64,000 bases of DNA from Maledivibacter halophilus (GCF_900167445.1 NZ_FUZT01000001.1:827363-891362), one strand, 5' to 3'; shown: positions 16,365 to 25,715, numbered from the stretch's first letter. Numbers and translations are program-made. The notes: generated by a model not told the origin, from the sequence alone.

Positions 16365-16718
16365 ATGTCTAATTATAATTATGAAATAAAAATTGATAGC
16401 AATTGTAATAAGTTTGGGTATATAAGAGGTAATATAGATAATTATGCATGGTTTGCATTGGTTCACAAGGAGGCTGTAGAAAATGGTATAAATCCTGAAG
16501 ATTTAAGTAAAGGGGTGGGGAGGATTACTAGATTATGTCTTTATAAGGACCATTCAGACTTTTTAGGAAATCCTCATATGCCTTCACTAAGTGTAAAAAG
16601 ATATATTTTTGCAAATTATCACAGGGATTGGAGTGTTTTAAATAGAAATTATTATGATATGGTAAAAGAATTGATAACTTATTTGGAAAGGAGGTATTCT
16701 TTAAGATTAGTTAAATGA
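16365..16718 (+). CDS. Hypothetical protein, 117 aa
   Basis: A good ribosome site TTGGAGGG precedes ATG 16365. The protein is soluble, aromatic-rich and mixed alpha/beta: FGYIRGNIDNYAWFALVH, then GVGRITRLCLYKD, then a C-terminal helix MVKELITYLERRY. The GRITRLCLYK portion weakly recalls the DUF7678 type of small protein, but I cannot confirm this. It lies 17 bases upstream of a flavin-reductase gene and is probably co-transcribed with it. Function is unknown. Confidence 0.75.
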   Translation: MSNYNYEIKIDSNCNKFGYIRGNIDNYAWFALVHKEAVENGINPEDLSKGVGRITRLCLYKDHSDFLGNPHMPSLSVKRYIFANYHRDWSVLNRNYYDMVKELITYLERRYSLRLVK

Positions 16719-16735
16719 TAAAAGGGGGAATTTAG

Positions 16736-17224
16736 TTGAATACAAAAGAAAAAAGTTTTAAACAAGCATTAAAGAAAATAGCCAATACTGTGGCAATTGT
16801 AACATGTGAAAATGGTGAAAGAAGAGATGCTACAACTGTTGCATGGATAACAAAGGTTTCAAATGTACCACCTCTTATAATGATCAGTGTTTCATCAAAG
16901 AGATATATTCATAACTTAATAAGTGAAGCTAAGGAATTTAATGTAGCAATAATAGGAGAGGAATTGGAAGATTTAGCTTTATTTTGTGGGACAAAAACAG
17001 CTTATGATGTAGACAAATTTAATGAATGGAACATAGAAACAATGAAGCCCTATTTGATATCATCACCCCTTATAAAGTCTGCATTAGTTAATTTGGAATG
17101 TACTTTAGTCAATAAATTTGAAGTGGGAGATCATACTGCATTTATTGGGGAAGTTGTAGCTGCTCATAATTTAAGGGAGGGAAAACCCTTAATAGTTACT
17201 GATAGATTATGTACATTAGATTAA
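16736..17224 (+). CDS. Flavin reductase-family protein (FMN-binding split barrel)
   Basis: The 162-residue protein matches the flavin-reductase-like FMN-binding fold: ANTVAIVTCENGERRDATTVAWITKVS, then PPLIMISVSSKRYIHNLI and FNVAIIGEELEDLA..FCG. Such enzymes reduce FMN/FAD with NAD(P)H or act as small flavin electron carriers; the partner is not visible. The start is TTG 16736 after AAAGGGGGAA. It follows the unknown 117-residue gene by 17 bases. Confidence 0.87.
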   Translation: MNTKEKSFKQALKKIANTVAIVTCENGERRDATTVAWITKVSNVPPLIMISVSSKRYIHNLISEAKEFNVAIIGEELEDLALFCGTKTAYDVDKFNEWNIETMKPYLISSPLIKSALVNLECTLVNKFEVGDHTAFIGEVVAAHNLREGKPLIVTDRLCTLD

Positions 17225-17341
17225 TAATAGCATATAATAGTAGAAAGAAAGTTGAAATTCTTTTGCTAAACATGTAAAATATTGTTTTAGGAAGTTATAT
17301 AATCCTAATTTACTTCTTTAACCAAAATAAAGGAGAAAAAT

Positions 17342-17869
17342 ATGAATCTACCTAATATTTTAACAACTATAAGGTTTTTACTGGTGCCCCTATTTATTTA
17401 TGTTTTTTTTAGTGAAGCTAAAGAGAGCATCATTTATGCAACATATATTTTTATTTTAGCAGGAGTAACAGATGTTCTAGATGGTTATTTTGCGAGAAAA
17501 TATAATTTAATAACAAAGTGGGGACAAGCAATGGATCCATTAGCTGATAAATTAATGCTCATTACTGTACTTATATGTTTTACTATTAAAAATTATTTAC
17601 CGATATTGGTAATTATGATTGTTGGTCTAAAAGAGATTCTAATGATTTTAGGAGGAATATTTCTTTATTACAAAAAAGATAAAATTGTTATTCCAGCAAA
17701 CAAATTTGGAAAGATTGCCACTGTGAGTTTTTACATAGCAATTTTATACATGGCCTTTAAATTGCCCTATAGTATAATACCGATCTCTTTGGCAATCATA
17801 TTTGCTCTATTTGCTTTAATAAAATATATATTACAATTTAAGGAATTAAAACAAAATACTTTTATATAG
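17342..17869 (+). CDS. pgsA: CDP-diacylglycerol-glycerol-3-phosphate 3-phosphatidyltransferase
   Basis: The 175-residue membrane enzyme makes phosphatidylglycerol phosphate, the first committed step to phosphatidylglycerol and cardiolipin. The CDP-alcohol phosphotransferase signature is present as DVLDGYFARK...GQAMDPLADK, giving the metal-binding aspartates in the required D-G-x2-A-R-x8-G-x3-D-x3-D spacing. Four to six membrane helices surround it. N-terminal MNLPNILTTIRFLLVPLF is typical. The ribosome site AAAGGAG precedes ATG 17342. Confidence 0.95.
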   Translation: MNLPNILTTIRFLLVPLFIYVFFSEAKESIIYATYIFILAGVTDVLDGYFARKYNLITKWGQAMDPLADKLMLITVLICFTIKNYLPILVIMIVGLKEILMILGGIFLYYKKDKIVIPANKFGKIATVSFYIAILYMAFKLPYSIIPISLAIIFALFALIKYILQFKELKQNTFI

Positions 17870-17891
17870 ATTTTTAAAACAAGATATATAC

Positions 17892-17920
17892 TTGACTTTT
17901 ATTTATTATATATATATAAT
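17892..17920 (+). promoter_or_regulatory. Promoter of the valS T-box transcript
   Basis: TTGACT (17892-17897), a 17-base spacer and a perfect TATAAT (17915-17920), just before the T-box leader. Confidence 0.8.
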
Positions 17921-17934
17921 AAATAAAAAATTGT

Positions 17935-18172
17935 ATAAAATCAGTGAAGAAGAGGAGTAGGAATGCAAAACATCTAGAGAGGGAAATTCGAAGGCTGGAA
18001 GATTTCCTATGATAATTGCTTTTGAAGGTAGCTTCTGAGATGCTGAATTGAAGATGAGTAGATTTAGCCGGGATATCCCGTTATAGATATTAGAGTGTTG
18101 GTTATATACTGAAAATAGGGTGGTACCGCGAAACAAGCCATTTCGTCCCTTTGTGGATGAAGGGGCTTTTTT
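17935..18172 (+). ncRNA. T-box riboswitch controlling valS (Val specifier GTA)
   Basis: The leader has a stem I beginning near GAAGAGGAGTAGGAA, the specifier in TTTGAAGGTAGCTTCTGAG (GTA, 18028-18030, a valine codon), the T-box AGGGTGGTACCGCG (18117-18130) and a terminator stem (18136-18168, CCATTTCGTCC against GGATGAAGGGG) with a T run. Uncharged tRNA-Val would stabilise the antiterminator and allow valS transcription. The specifier assignment comes from aligning this leader with the Phe and Thr leaders in the same window. Confidence 0.93.
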
Positions 18173-18221
18173 ATTTGTTTGGAATATGGAACTTGAAACT
18201 ACTGTGTGGGGGGGAATACGA

Positions 18222-18338
18222 ATGGATATTAAAATTAGGTCTGTAAAGTTAACTGATGCACCTGATATAAACGAAATGAGAATACAGGATGGGGTAAGTG
18301 TTAGAAAAGAGTATCAGGTACCACAGCAATTTAAATAA
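18222..18338 (+). pseudogene. N-terminal remnant of a GNAT acetyltransferase
   Basis: Between the T-box terminator and valS is a 38-codon frame that starts MDIKIRSVKLTDAPDINEM, the usual first strand and helix of a GNAT N-acetyltransferase, and then stops with none of the acetyl-CoA binding region. Full proteins of this type are about 150-170 residues. It looks like a decayed or deleted gene left in the valS leader. It may still be translated because it lies on the valS transcript. Confidence 0.55.
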
Positions 18339-18363
18339 ATTATGAGTTAAAGGAGATGGTAAC

Positions 18364-21018
18364 ATGACAAAAGAAAATTTAGCAACCAAATATAATCCTA
18401 AAGAATTTGAAGAAAAAATATATGATATGTGGATGAGTGAGAACTATTTTAAAGCTGAAATAGATCATGATAAAGAGCCTTATACTATAGTATTGCCACC
18501 ACCTAATATTACTGGACAGCTTCACATGGGTCATGCACTAGACCAGACATTGCAGGATATACTTATTAGATGGAAAAGAATGCAGGGTTATTCTGCTTTA
18601 TGGCTTCCAGGAACAGACCACGCAAGTATAGCTACTGAGGTAAAAGTAGTAGAAAAAATCTATAAAGAAGAAGGAAAAACAAAGGAAGAAATAGGTAGGG
18701 AAGAGTTCTTAAATAGAGCATGGGATTGGAAGAAAGAATATGGAAATAGAATTACTGAGCAAATGAAAAAGCTTGGAAGCTCATGTGATTGGGAACGTGA
18801 AAGATTTACAATGGATGAAGGGTGTAACAAAGCAGTAACAGAAGTATTTATCAAATTATATGAAAAAGGATATATTTATAGAGGCAATAGATTAATAAAT
18901 TGGTGTCCAGATTGTAAGACATCACTGTCTGATGCCGAGGTTGAACATGAAGAAAAACAAGGTTTTTTCTGGCATGTAAAATATCCAGTTAAAGATAGTG
19001 ATGAATATATTGAGATTGCAACCACTAGACCAGAAACAATGCTAGGTGATACAGCGGTAGCAGTACATCCTGAAGATGAAAGGTATAAGCATTTAGTAGG
19101 TAAAACACTTATATTGCCAATAGTAAATAGAGAGATTCCAGTTATAACAGATGAATATGTAGAAATGGAATTTGGAACTGGTGCAGTTAAAATAACTCCA
19201 GCTCATGACCCAAATGACTTTGAAGTAGGTCTTAGACATGATCTTGAACAAATTAATGTAATGAACGAAGATGCAACAATGAATGAAAACGCTGGTAAAT
19301 ATGAAGGTATGGATAGGTATCAGTGTAGAAAAGAGCTTGTAAAGGACTTAGAGGCTGAAGGATACTTAGTTAAAATAAAAGAGCATGATCATAATGTAGG
19401 AGCATGCTATAGATGTAATACTGTTGTTGAGCCAATACTTTCAGAGCAATGGTTTGTAAAAATGGAAGAACTGGCAAAACCGGCTATTGAAGCTGCTGAA
19501 AACAAAGATGTGGAATTCGTACCAGAAAGATTTACTAAAATATACTCACATTGGCTAGAGAATATTAGAGACTGGTGTATATCAAGACAATTATGGTGGG
19601 GACATAGAATTCCTGCATATTATTGTAATGATTGTGGAGAATTAATGGTTAGTAGGGAAAAACCACAAAAGTGTACTAAGTGTAATTCATCGAATATAAG
19701 ACAGGATGAAGATGTTTTAGATACTTGGTTCAGTTCAGCCCTCTGGCCTTTTTCAACATTAGGTTGGCCTGAGGAAACAGAGGATTTAAAGTATTTTTAT
19801 CCAACCGACGTTTTAGTTACTGGATATGATATTATTTTCTTTTGGGTTGTTAGAATGGTATTTTCTGGCTTAGAACAAATGAAAGAAGTTCCCTTTAAGC
19901 ATGTATTTGTACATGGTCTAATTAGAGATCCCCAGGGAAGAAAGATGAGTAAATCCTTAGGTAATGGTGTGGATCCATTAGAAATAATAGATGAGTATGG
20001 AGCTGATGCTTTAAGATTTATGCTTGCAACAGGAAATAGTCCTGGTAATGACATGAGATTCTTCATAGAAAGGGTAGAAAGCTGTAGAAATTTTGCCAAT
20101 AAGTTATGGAATGCGTCTAGATTTGTATTAATGAATTTAGACTCTGAAGAGTTAAATCAAGAGTATGAAAAGCAGCTGACTCTTTCTGATAAATGGATAC
20201 TGTCAAGATTAAATACACTTGCTGATGAGGTAACAACAAATCTTGAAAAATTTGAACTTGGAATAGCAGCTAGTAAGCTATACGATTTTATCTGGAATGA
20301 ATATTGTGACTGGTATATCGAGTTGGTTAAACCAAGATTGTATGGTGAAGATTTTGATTCTAAACGTACGGCTCAGGATGTACTAACTGAGGTATTAGAA
20401 AATATATTAAAGCTTCTTCATCCATTTATGCCTTATATAACCGAAGAAATATGGACTCATTTACCAGATATCAAAGATCATGTAATAGTAGCCAATTGGC
20501 CAAGTGCAGATAGGGAAAAAATAAAGCCAGAAGAAGAGAAAAATATGGAATTAATCATGGATGCAATTAAGAACGTTAGAAATATTAGAGCAGAGATGAA
20601 TGTAATTCCATCTAGAAAAGCGAAAGTTATTATTGTGGCCAATGAAGATGTATTTGAGACTATAGTAGAAAACAAGAGTTATCTAATGACATTGGCTAGT
20701 GCTTCAGAAGTAATAATTAAGAAAGATAAGATAAATATACCCGAGGATGCGGTATCGGCTGTTATAAATGGTGGAGAAATATTTATTCCCCTTGATGATC
20801 TTGTGGATTTTGAAAAGGAACTTGAAAGACTGGAAAAAGAAAAAACTAAACTTGAGAAAGAGCTGGATAGAGTTAATAAAAAGTTATCTAATAAAGGATT
20901 TATTAATAAAGCCCCTTCTAAATTAGTTGAAGAAGAAAAGGAGAAAAAAGATAAGTATCAGGAAATGTATGATAAAGTATTAGAAAGATTGGAGTATACT
21001 AAAAATAAGCTAAAGTAG
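18364..21018 (+). CDS. valS: Valine-tRNA ligase
   Basis: The 884-residue class I synthetase charges tRNA-Val. It shows the ATP-binding [15 protein letters not shown] (HMGH 54-57), the editing (CP1) domain with [13 protein letters not shown], a zinc-ribbon-like CNDCGELM...CTKCNSS, KMSKS in [14 protein letters not shown] (about 526-530), the anticodon-binding domain, and a C-terminal coiled-coil tRNA arm (about 815-884). Length is normal. It is under the Val T-box and is followed by folC, a common firmicute arrangement. Confidence 0.98.
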   Translation: MTKENLATKYNPKEFEEKIYDMWMSENYFKAEIDHDKEPYTIVLPPPNITGQLHMGHALDQTLQDILIRWKRMQGYSALWLPGTDHASIATEVKVVEKIYKEEGKTKEEIGREEFLNRAWDWKKEYGNRITEQMKKLGSSCDWERERFTMDEGCNKAVTEVFIKLYEKGYIYRGNRLINWCPDCKTSLSDAEVEHEEKQGFFWHVKYPVKDSDEYIEIATTRPETMLGDTAVAVHPEDERYKHLVGKTLILPIVNREIPVITDEYVEMEFGTGAVKITPAHDPNDFEVGLRHDLEQINVMNEDATMNENAGKYEGMDRYQCRKELVKDLEAEGYLVKIKEHDHNVGACYRCNTVVEPILSEQWFVKMEELAKPAIEAAENKDVEFVPERFTKIYSHWLENIRDWCISRQLWWGHRIPAYYCNDCGELMVSREKPQKCTKCNSSNIRQDEDVLDTWFSSALWPFSTLGWPEETEDLKYFYPTDVLVTGYDIIFFWVVRMVFSGLEQMKEVPFKHVFVHGLIRDPQGRKMSKSLGNGVDPLEIIDEYGADALRFMLATGNSPGNDMRFFIERVESCRNFANKLWNASRFVLMNLDSEELNQEYEKQLTLSDKWILSRLNTLADEVTTNLEKFELGIAASKLYDFIWNEYCDWYIELVKPRLYGEDFDSKRTAQDVLTEVLENILKLLHPFMPYITEEIWTHLPDIKDHVIVANWPSADREKIKPEEEKNMELIMDAIKNVRNIRAEMNVIPSRKAKVIIVANEDVFETIVENKSYLMTLASASEVIIKKDKINIPEDAVSAVINGGEIFIPLDDLVDFEKELERLEKEKTKLEKELDRVNKKLSNKGFINKAPSKLVEEEKEKKDKYQEMYDKVLERLEYTKNKLK

Positions 21019-21024
21019 TATTAT

Positions 21025-21046
21025 AGCCCAGCTTTTTTGCTGGGCT
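21025..21046 (+). terminator. Hairpin between valS and folC
   Basis: AGCCCAGC-TTTTTT-GCTGGGCT. No long T run follows, so some readthrough into folC, 22 bases on, is likely. Confidence 0.55.
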
Positions 21047-21068
21047 TATATGGATAGGGGGATTAATA

Positions 21069-22367
21069 TTGAATTATAATGAAGCTTTAGAATATATTCA
21101 TGGGACTTATAAATTTGGTAGCAAGCTTGGTTTGCATAATATAAAATATTTACTTAAGCTTATGGGTGATCCTCATAAGGACTTAAAATTTATACATGTT
21201 GCAGGGACTAATGGGAAAGGATCAACCTGTGCATTTATAAGCTCAATTCTTGTAGAACAGGGCTATAAAGTAGGCCTATTTACATCACCTTATCTCGAGG
21301 AGTTTACCGAGAGAATAAGAATAAATGGGAAAAATATACCTGAGAAGGAATTAGCTAAGGTTACTGAGATAGTAAAGTCAAAGGTAGATATTATGTTATC
21401 AGAGGGTAAGTCTCACCCTACTGAATTTGAGATAGTAACTGCAATAGCCATGCTTTTTTATAAACTAGAAAAAACCGATTATGTAGTACTTGAAGTAGGT
21501 TTGGGAGGAAGACTTGATTCAACAAATGTTATACCTGCTCCTTTAGTTTCTGTAATAACACCAATAGCCCTTGACCATACAGAATATCTAGGTGATACCT
21601 TAGATAAAATAGCCTTTGAAAAGGCTGGTATTATAAAAAATAACAGCATTGTTGTGGCACATCCACAAAAAAAGGAGGCTATGGATGTAATAGAAAAAGT
21701 TACTGGTGATAGGGGATCAAAATTATTGATTGTACCAATTGAAGAAGCTGAAATAGAAAAATATGATGAATTTGGTGTAAAGTTTAATATTAATCTATTT
21801 GATGAAAAATATTGTGATTTAGAAATTGGGTTATTGGGAAAACATCAGGTTAGCAATGCAGTAGTGGCACTTACATGTATAAAAGCTTTAAAGAAGTACT
21901 ATGAAATCGATATTTCAGAAAAGTCCATAAGAAATGGACTTAAAAATACAAAATGGTCTGGCAGACTTGAGGTGCTCAGAAGAAATCCTACCCTTTTAAT
22001 TGATGGAGCCCATAATATTCATGGTGCCAAGGCTTTAAAGAAGACTATAGAAGACGTATTTGAGTACAATAGATTAATAGGAGTTATTGGAGTTTTGGGG
22101 GATAAAGACGTTGATGGTATACTAAGTGAGATTATTCCACTATGCCATAAGGTTGTTATAACTAAACCAAATAATCCAAGGGCAATTTCCCTTGATGAGC
22201 TTGAAAAAAAGATCAAATTTTTTAGCAAGGATGTTTATGCCTATGAAGATATAAACAGTGCAGTGAATAAATCGTTGGATTTAGCTAAAGAAAATGATTT
22301 AATTTTATATTGTGGTTCGTTATATATGATAGGAGATGTAAGAACTATACTTACTAAGGATAAATAG
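21069..22367 (+). CDS. folC: Bifunctional folylpolyglutamate synthase / dihydrofolate synthase
   Basis: The 432-residue Mur-ligase-like enzyme adds glutamate to (dihydro)folates. It has the P-loop HVAGTNGKGST (residues 43-53), the omega-loop region TSPYLEEFTERIRING, the conserved LEVGLGGRLDSTNV, and the C-terminal ligase domain with IDGAHN. The start is TTG 21069 after ATAGGGGGATTAA. It follows valS by about 50 bases as in other firmicutes. Confidence 0.96.
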   Translation: MNYNEALEYIHGTYKFGSKLGLHNIKYLLKLMGDPHKDLKFIHVAGTNGKGSTCAFISSILVEQGYKVGLFTSPYLEEFTERIRINGKNIPEKELAKVTEIVKSKVDIMLSEGKSHPTEFEIVTAIAMLFYKLEKTDYVVLEVGLGGRLDSTNVIPAPLVSVITPIALDHTEYLGDTLDKIAFEKAGIIKNNSIVVAHPQKKEAMDVIEKVTGDRGSKLLIVPIEEAEIEKYDEFGVKFNINLFDEKYCDLEIGLLGKHQVSNAVVALTCIKALKKYYEIDISEKSIRNGLKNTKWSGRLEVLRRNPTLLIDGAHNIHGAKALKKTIEDVFEYNRLIGVIGVLGDKDVDGILSEIIPLCHKVVITKPNNPRAISLDELEKKIKFFSKDVYAYEDINSAVNKSLDLAKENDLILYCGSLYMIGDVRTILTKDK

Positions 22368-22389
22368 TGGATTATCCACTATTTTTTTT
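22362..22389 (+). terminator. Terminator after folC
   Basis: AAATAGTGG-ATTAT-CCACTATTT followed by further T residues; the left arm contains the folC stop codon. Confidence 0.8.
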
Positions 22390-22474
22390 GCTTAAAAAAT
22401 CACATGACAGTAGAAATTTTCATACTATAGTAATTAAGATAAGGGTTCTAATATTTTTTTTTGGAGGTATTTTA

Positions 22475-23389
22475 ATGAGGAATATAAACCCAGTAACAAC
22501 TATTATTTCTAATGTTGGTGATGATACACTTTCAATTATAAACTTAATAAGCTTACGTGAGGTAGGAAAGATATTCCTCAAAAACTCCTTTGGACCTCAT
22601 CATATGGTGGGTGATATAAGTAATAAATATCTTTATATATCAAATTGTTATAATTCAAGTGTTTGTAAATACGATATGATTCTTGATATGGTAATAGATA
22701 CAGTTTATGTAGGAAGCAATCCATGTCATTTAGCATTAAATAAAAAAAGTAATTTATTATATATAGCAAACGAAGATTCGAATTCTATTTCAGTAGTAGA
22801 TGCAAAAAAAATGTCTTTACAAGCTCAGATTCCTGTTGGTGAGATGCCTCATGATGTAAAGCTAAGCAGTGATGGAAGCTATCTTTTCATATGCAATTTT
22901 AGAACAAATACCCTATCTGTTATTAATACTTTAACCAATGAAAGAGAAAAGAATATTTATGTAAATTCAAATCCATATCATATGTGCCTTAGCAGGGATG
23001 GGGAGAAGTTATATATTGTAAATACTAATTATTCTAGTTTAAGAAAGGGAAGCGTAACAATATTGAATACAAGGCAGCTAAAGGTTGAGGAGAAAATTGA
23101 AATTGGAAAAACCCCTATGGATGCAGCCTGTGGATTAAATGAAAAATATTTGTATATTACCGATATGGAACTAGACACTGTTTCAATTTTAGATTTAAAG
23201 GAAAAAAGGATTGTTGATAGCATCAATGTAGGTAAGATGCCCCTTAGTATAGAAATAGACAGTCAAGATAAATATATTATATCAAGTAATATAGGTGATA
23301 ATTCTGTATCTATTATTGATTTAAAAAGATTTTATTTAATCAAAAACATAAAAGTGGGCAAAGAGCCCACAGGGATTTTATGCATTTAA
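22475..23389 (+). CDS. YVTN/YncE-type beta-propeller protein
   Basis: The start is ATG 22475 after TTTGGAGGTATTTTA. The 304 residues consist of about seven blades of roughly 42 residues, each with the pattern YIANxxxNSISVVD...IPVGxxPHDVKLSSDG, as in the YVTN beta-propeller (YncE, LVIVD, lactonase-like) family. There is no signal peptide or membrane segment, so the protein appears cytoplasmic unless it leaves by another route. Such propellers serve as binding scaffolds; no ligand can be assigned. It stands alone after folC. Confidence 0.85.
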   Translation: MRNINPVTTIISNVGDDTLSIINLISLREVGKIFLKNSFGPHHMVGDISNKYLYISNCYNSSVCKYDMILDMVIDTVYVGSNPCHLALNKKSNLLYIANEDSNSISVVDAKKMSLQAQIPVGEMPHDVKLSSDGSYLFICNFRTNTLSVINTLTNEREKNIYVNSNPYHMCLSRDGEKLYIVNTNYSSLRKGSVTILNTRQLKVEEKIEIGKTPMDAACGLNEKYLYITDMELDTVSILDLKEKRIVDSINVGKMPLSIEIDSQDKYIISSNIGDNSVSIIDLKRFYLIKNIKVGKEPTGILCI

Positions 23390-23440
23390 AGATAGATATA
23401 CAAGCAGTTTTGGCGAGAGGTAATTATAAAAAAGTTCCAA

Positions 23441-23968
23441 TTAATTAATTAGTAGTTTAATTATCTCTCCATATATATCTTGAGCTTTATTTCTCCAATT
23501 ATCACATATTGTTTTAGCATGTTTATTAGATACTACATCTAACTTAAGGTCAATTAAAGTTATATCATTTTCTATAACCTTAAGTTCTACTAAGTAGTCA
23601 TTTTTTGATTTTTTCTTATAATTAGCAGAAATTTGTGTTTCCTTTAACAAAATTTTTTTTCTATTTTCTATTGCTGTATCTATCCTATTAAGTAGATTAT
23701 CAGATAACCTGTCCTTAAAATAATTAAGAGTATCCTTACCTTTTTCTGTTATTAAATAGTAATAGTGTTTTTCATTTTGAGTGTACTCTAATAATGATGT
23801 ATTTACCAGCTCGGACAAAAACTGCTGAAGCACAAAATAATTCATTAACTCATTTTCCATAATAAAATCAGTTATCTGATTATTTGTAATGGCAATTTCA
23901 AATTTATTCAAGATATATAAAAGTAATAGTTTGTTTTCAGCTTCCACTTTAGTATTATTAGCAAACAT
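23441..23968 (-). CDS. DUF4364-family protein
   Basis: The 175-residue protein matches the DUF4364 family: LLLLYILNKFEIAITNNQITDFIMENELMNYF followed by LQQFLSELV and YYYLITEKGKDTL, a winged-helix-like N-terminal region, and a C-terminal beta-rich part. These clostridial proteins are presumed DNA-binding regulators but have no assigned target. An AAGGTGGTGG site precedes ATG 23968. It converges on the beta-propeller gene, about 50 bases away. Confidence 0.85.
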   Translation of the reverse strand: MFANNTKVEAENKLLLLYILNKFEIAITNNQITDFIMENELMNYFVLQQFLSELVNTSLLEYTQNEKHYYYLITEKGKDTLNYFKDRLSDNLLNRIDTAIENRKKILLKETQISANYKKKSKNDYLVELKVIENDITLIDLKLDVVSNKHAKTICDNWRNKAQDIYGEIIKLLIN

Positions 23969-24066
23969 ATTTTACCACCACACCTTAAGTTTTAAAATAA
24001 TCTAAGTTTAATATCAGATTTATAATATAGATATTAAGCTTCAGATAAGAGGATTTTAAACTTTAG

Positions 24067-24245
24067 ATTTGGGGAATTTGCATACTACAGTGAAACAAAT
24101 TGAAAGGTTAATTTACACATCAAAAAAATTACAGCAACATTAATATTTTTAGGATTCATAAATTAAGTTTTGAGATTGTTTCACTATATATAATTGAAAT
24201 AATGCTTTAAGCACTATGTATTTATGCAATTTCCTCACTTAATAA
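24067..24245. repeat. Family A interspersed repeat (copy A3) carrying a nested family B element
   Basis: The outer ends are GGGGAATTTGCATACTACA on the left and TTTATGCAATTTCCTCACTT on the right, matching A ends elsewhere. The family B element at 24090-24184 lies inside. It fills much of the space between the DUF4364 gene and the spore-protein terminator. Confidence 0.7.
24090..24184. repeat. Family B interspersed inverted repeat (copy B2) inside A3
   Basis: It has perfect nine-base terminal inverted repeats GTGAAACAA (24090-24098) and TTGTTTCAC (24176-24184), and the inner pair TTAATTTACACATC / GGATTCATAAATTAA. The sequence aligns with B1 and with the copy at 55745. Confidence 0.75.
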
Positions 24246-24338
24246 ATTATATCATATTTATTGGTTTCATTCATCTAAAATGATATAGAGGGGTAAAATA
24301 GATATAAGCAATGTATATATATTAAAATTTAGCCTTTT

Positions 24339-24388
24339 AAAAAAGACTGTAACACCCACAATTCATCGTGGGTGTTACAGTCTTTTTT
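24339..24388. terminator. Strong bidirectional terminator of the spore-protein gene
   Basis: A 21-base-pair stem: the left arm runs from AAAAAAGACTGTAACAC and the right arm ends GTGTTACAGTCTTTTTT, with an eight-base loop. It is 14 bases from the stop of the minus-strand gene. Confidence 0.9.
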
Positions 24389-24402
24389 AAAAATTACTAA
24401 TT

Positions 24403-24609
24403 TTATTTAGTTCCTCCAGACATTTGTCTTTCTGCCATTTCAACAAGACGCTTAGTCATATATCCACCTACATAACCATTTTGTCTAGAAGTTAGATTTC
24501 CTTTATCCATATTATCATAATTTGCTAGACCTAATTCGTTAGCAATTTCTAGCTTGAAGCTATTTAATGCTGCTCTAGCTTCAGGAACTACAGCTTTATT
24601 ACGTGCCAT
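24403..24609 (-). CDS. Alpha/beta-type small acid-soluble spore protein
   Basis: The 68-residue protein is a classical alpha/beta SASP that coats spore DNA and protects it from UV and heat. It has both conserved blocks: ALNSFKLEIANELGL, containing the site cut by the germination protease between Glu and Ile/Ala, and NGYVGGYMTKRLVEMAERQM. A strong GGAGGATAATC site precedes the ATG. It should be made late in the forespore under sigma-G; I could not place a convincing sigma-G promoter. The 290 bases upstream hold no other gene. Confidence 0.96.
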   Translation of the reverse strand: MARNKAVVPEARAALNSFKLEIANELGLANYDNMDKGNLTSRQNGYVGGYMTKRLVEMAERQMSGGTK

Positions 24610-24899
24610 TGATTATCCTCCTTTTATATTATTATAGATAAACAACACTATCATCTTAAAATAAGATTTAAATTATTTGTGTTGCATTATTAATTTAACC
24701 AAATTAAATAACGATTATGTTAGTAATTTTAACTTATAAATTTATAATTTAGTAAAGAAACATAAAAATAATAATTTAGTTAAAAAAATGTAAAAAAAAA
24801 TTGTGAAAAATATAGTAGAATATAAATAGATGGCAATTGTGATTAATAGAGGTTAGAATTTGGTATTTATATATAATATAAAGTATGTTGGAGGGAAAA

Positions 24900-25586
24900 A
24901 TGAATTATAAAGAAGAATTAAAGGATATGCTTATAGAATTGGGAGCGAGCAAAGTAGGATTTGGTTATCTGGAAGATGTTTTACCAGCTAAATATAAGCA
25001 TTTAAAAACTGGAGTATCTTTAGCTTTCAGATTATCAGATGAAATAATTAATGAAATTGATAATGAGCCTACCCACAGTTATTTTCACCATTATAGAACA
25101 GTAAATTTTAGGATAGATCAGATAATTCTAAGTGGAATTTCAAAATTACAAAATTGGGGATTTTTAGCAATGCCAGTTCCTGCTTCCCAGTCGGTTAATG
25201 TTAATGGTAGTAAATACCAAGGGATATTTCAACATCGAACTGCTGCCACGCGGGCTGGACTTGGATGGATAGGTAAAAATGCATGCCTCGTAACAGATGA
25301 ATTTGGACCAAGAATACGACTTGGAACTATACTGACTAATATGGAGGTATCCTACGATTCTCCTATAACATCTTCTAAATGTGGAAATTGCAATAAATGT
25401 GTTGAGGCTTGTCCTGCTGTTGCACTTAAAGGAAATATTTGGTATCCAGGTATAAGACGTGAAGAGCTTGTAGATCCACAGGCATGTAGTCAGCATATGT
25501 CAAGTCATTATAAACATATTGGAAGAGGAGCTGTATGTGGCCTTTGTATAAAAAGTTGTCCAAGGGGAACTAAAATAATTAGATGA
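24900..25586 (+). CDS. QueG-like double [4Fe-4S] protein
   Basis: The 228-residue protein resembles the N-terminal and ferredoxin parts of epoxyqueuosine reductase: HYRTVNFRID, QHRTAATRAGLGWIGKNACLV, then cluster motifs CGNCNKCVEACP and, with an upstream Cys, CGLCIKSCP. True QueG is over 300 residues and usually has a HEAT-like tail, absent here, and the cobalamin-binding features cannot be judged by eye. It may be a paralogue with another reductase role. The start is ATG 24900 after TTGGAGGG. Its TGA stop is the first three bases of a family A repeat. Confidence 0.8.
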   Translation: MNYKEELKDMLIELGASKVGFGYLEDVLPAKYKHLKTGVSLAFRLSDEIINEIDNEPTHSYFHHYRTVNFRIDQIILSGISKLQNWGFLAMPVPASQSVNVNGSKYQGIFQHRTAATRAGLGWIGKNACLVTDEFGPRIRLGTILTNMEVSYDSPITSSKCGNCNKCVEACPAVALKGNIWYPGIRREELVDPQACSQHMSSHYKHIGRGAVCGLCIKSCPRGTKIIR

Positions 25587-25653
25587 GGAAATTGCGTATG
25601 AAAATATTATCCTCAATTTAGTTTTTAAGAAGGTAATTATGTAATTTGTCTAG
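25584..25653. repeat. Family A interspersed repeat, short form (copy A4)
   Basis: TGAGGAAATTGCGTATG at the left and AAGGTAATTATGTAATTTGTC at the right form a 70-base inverted repeat. Its first three bases are the stop codon of the QueG-like gene. Confidence 0.65.
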
Positions 25654-25661
25654 ATAATAAA

Positions 25662-25705
25662 GATAAAAGCCAGATTCTAAAAAAATTAGAATCGAGGCCT
25701 TTATC
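25662..25705. terminator. Terminator between convergent genes
   Basis: GATAAAAGCC...GATTCTAA pairs with TTAGAATC...GGCCTTTATC around an A-rich loop; it can serve the QueG-like gene and the minus-strand small gene. Confidence 0.65.
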
Positions 25706-25715
25706 AAAACTTGCT

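Noticed and set aside
22367-22474. Upstream extension of the beta-propeller gene that would give a hydrophobic N terminus
   Set aside because: It overlaps the folC terminator; ATG 22475 has TTTGGAGG at proper spacing.
24640-24884. Sigma-G promoter for the spore-protein gene
   Set aside because: No pair of boxes matched the forespore consensus well enough by eye.
25164-25496. Antisense frame opposite the QueG-like gene
   Set aside because: A shadow with no ribosome site, while the plus-strand protein has recognisable ferredoxin motifs.
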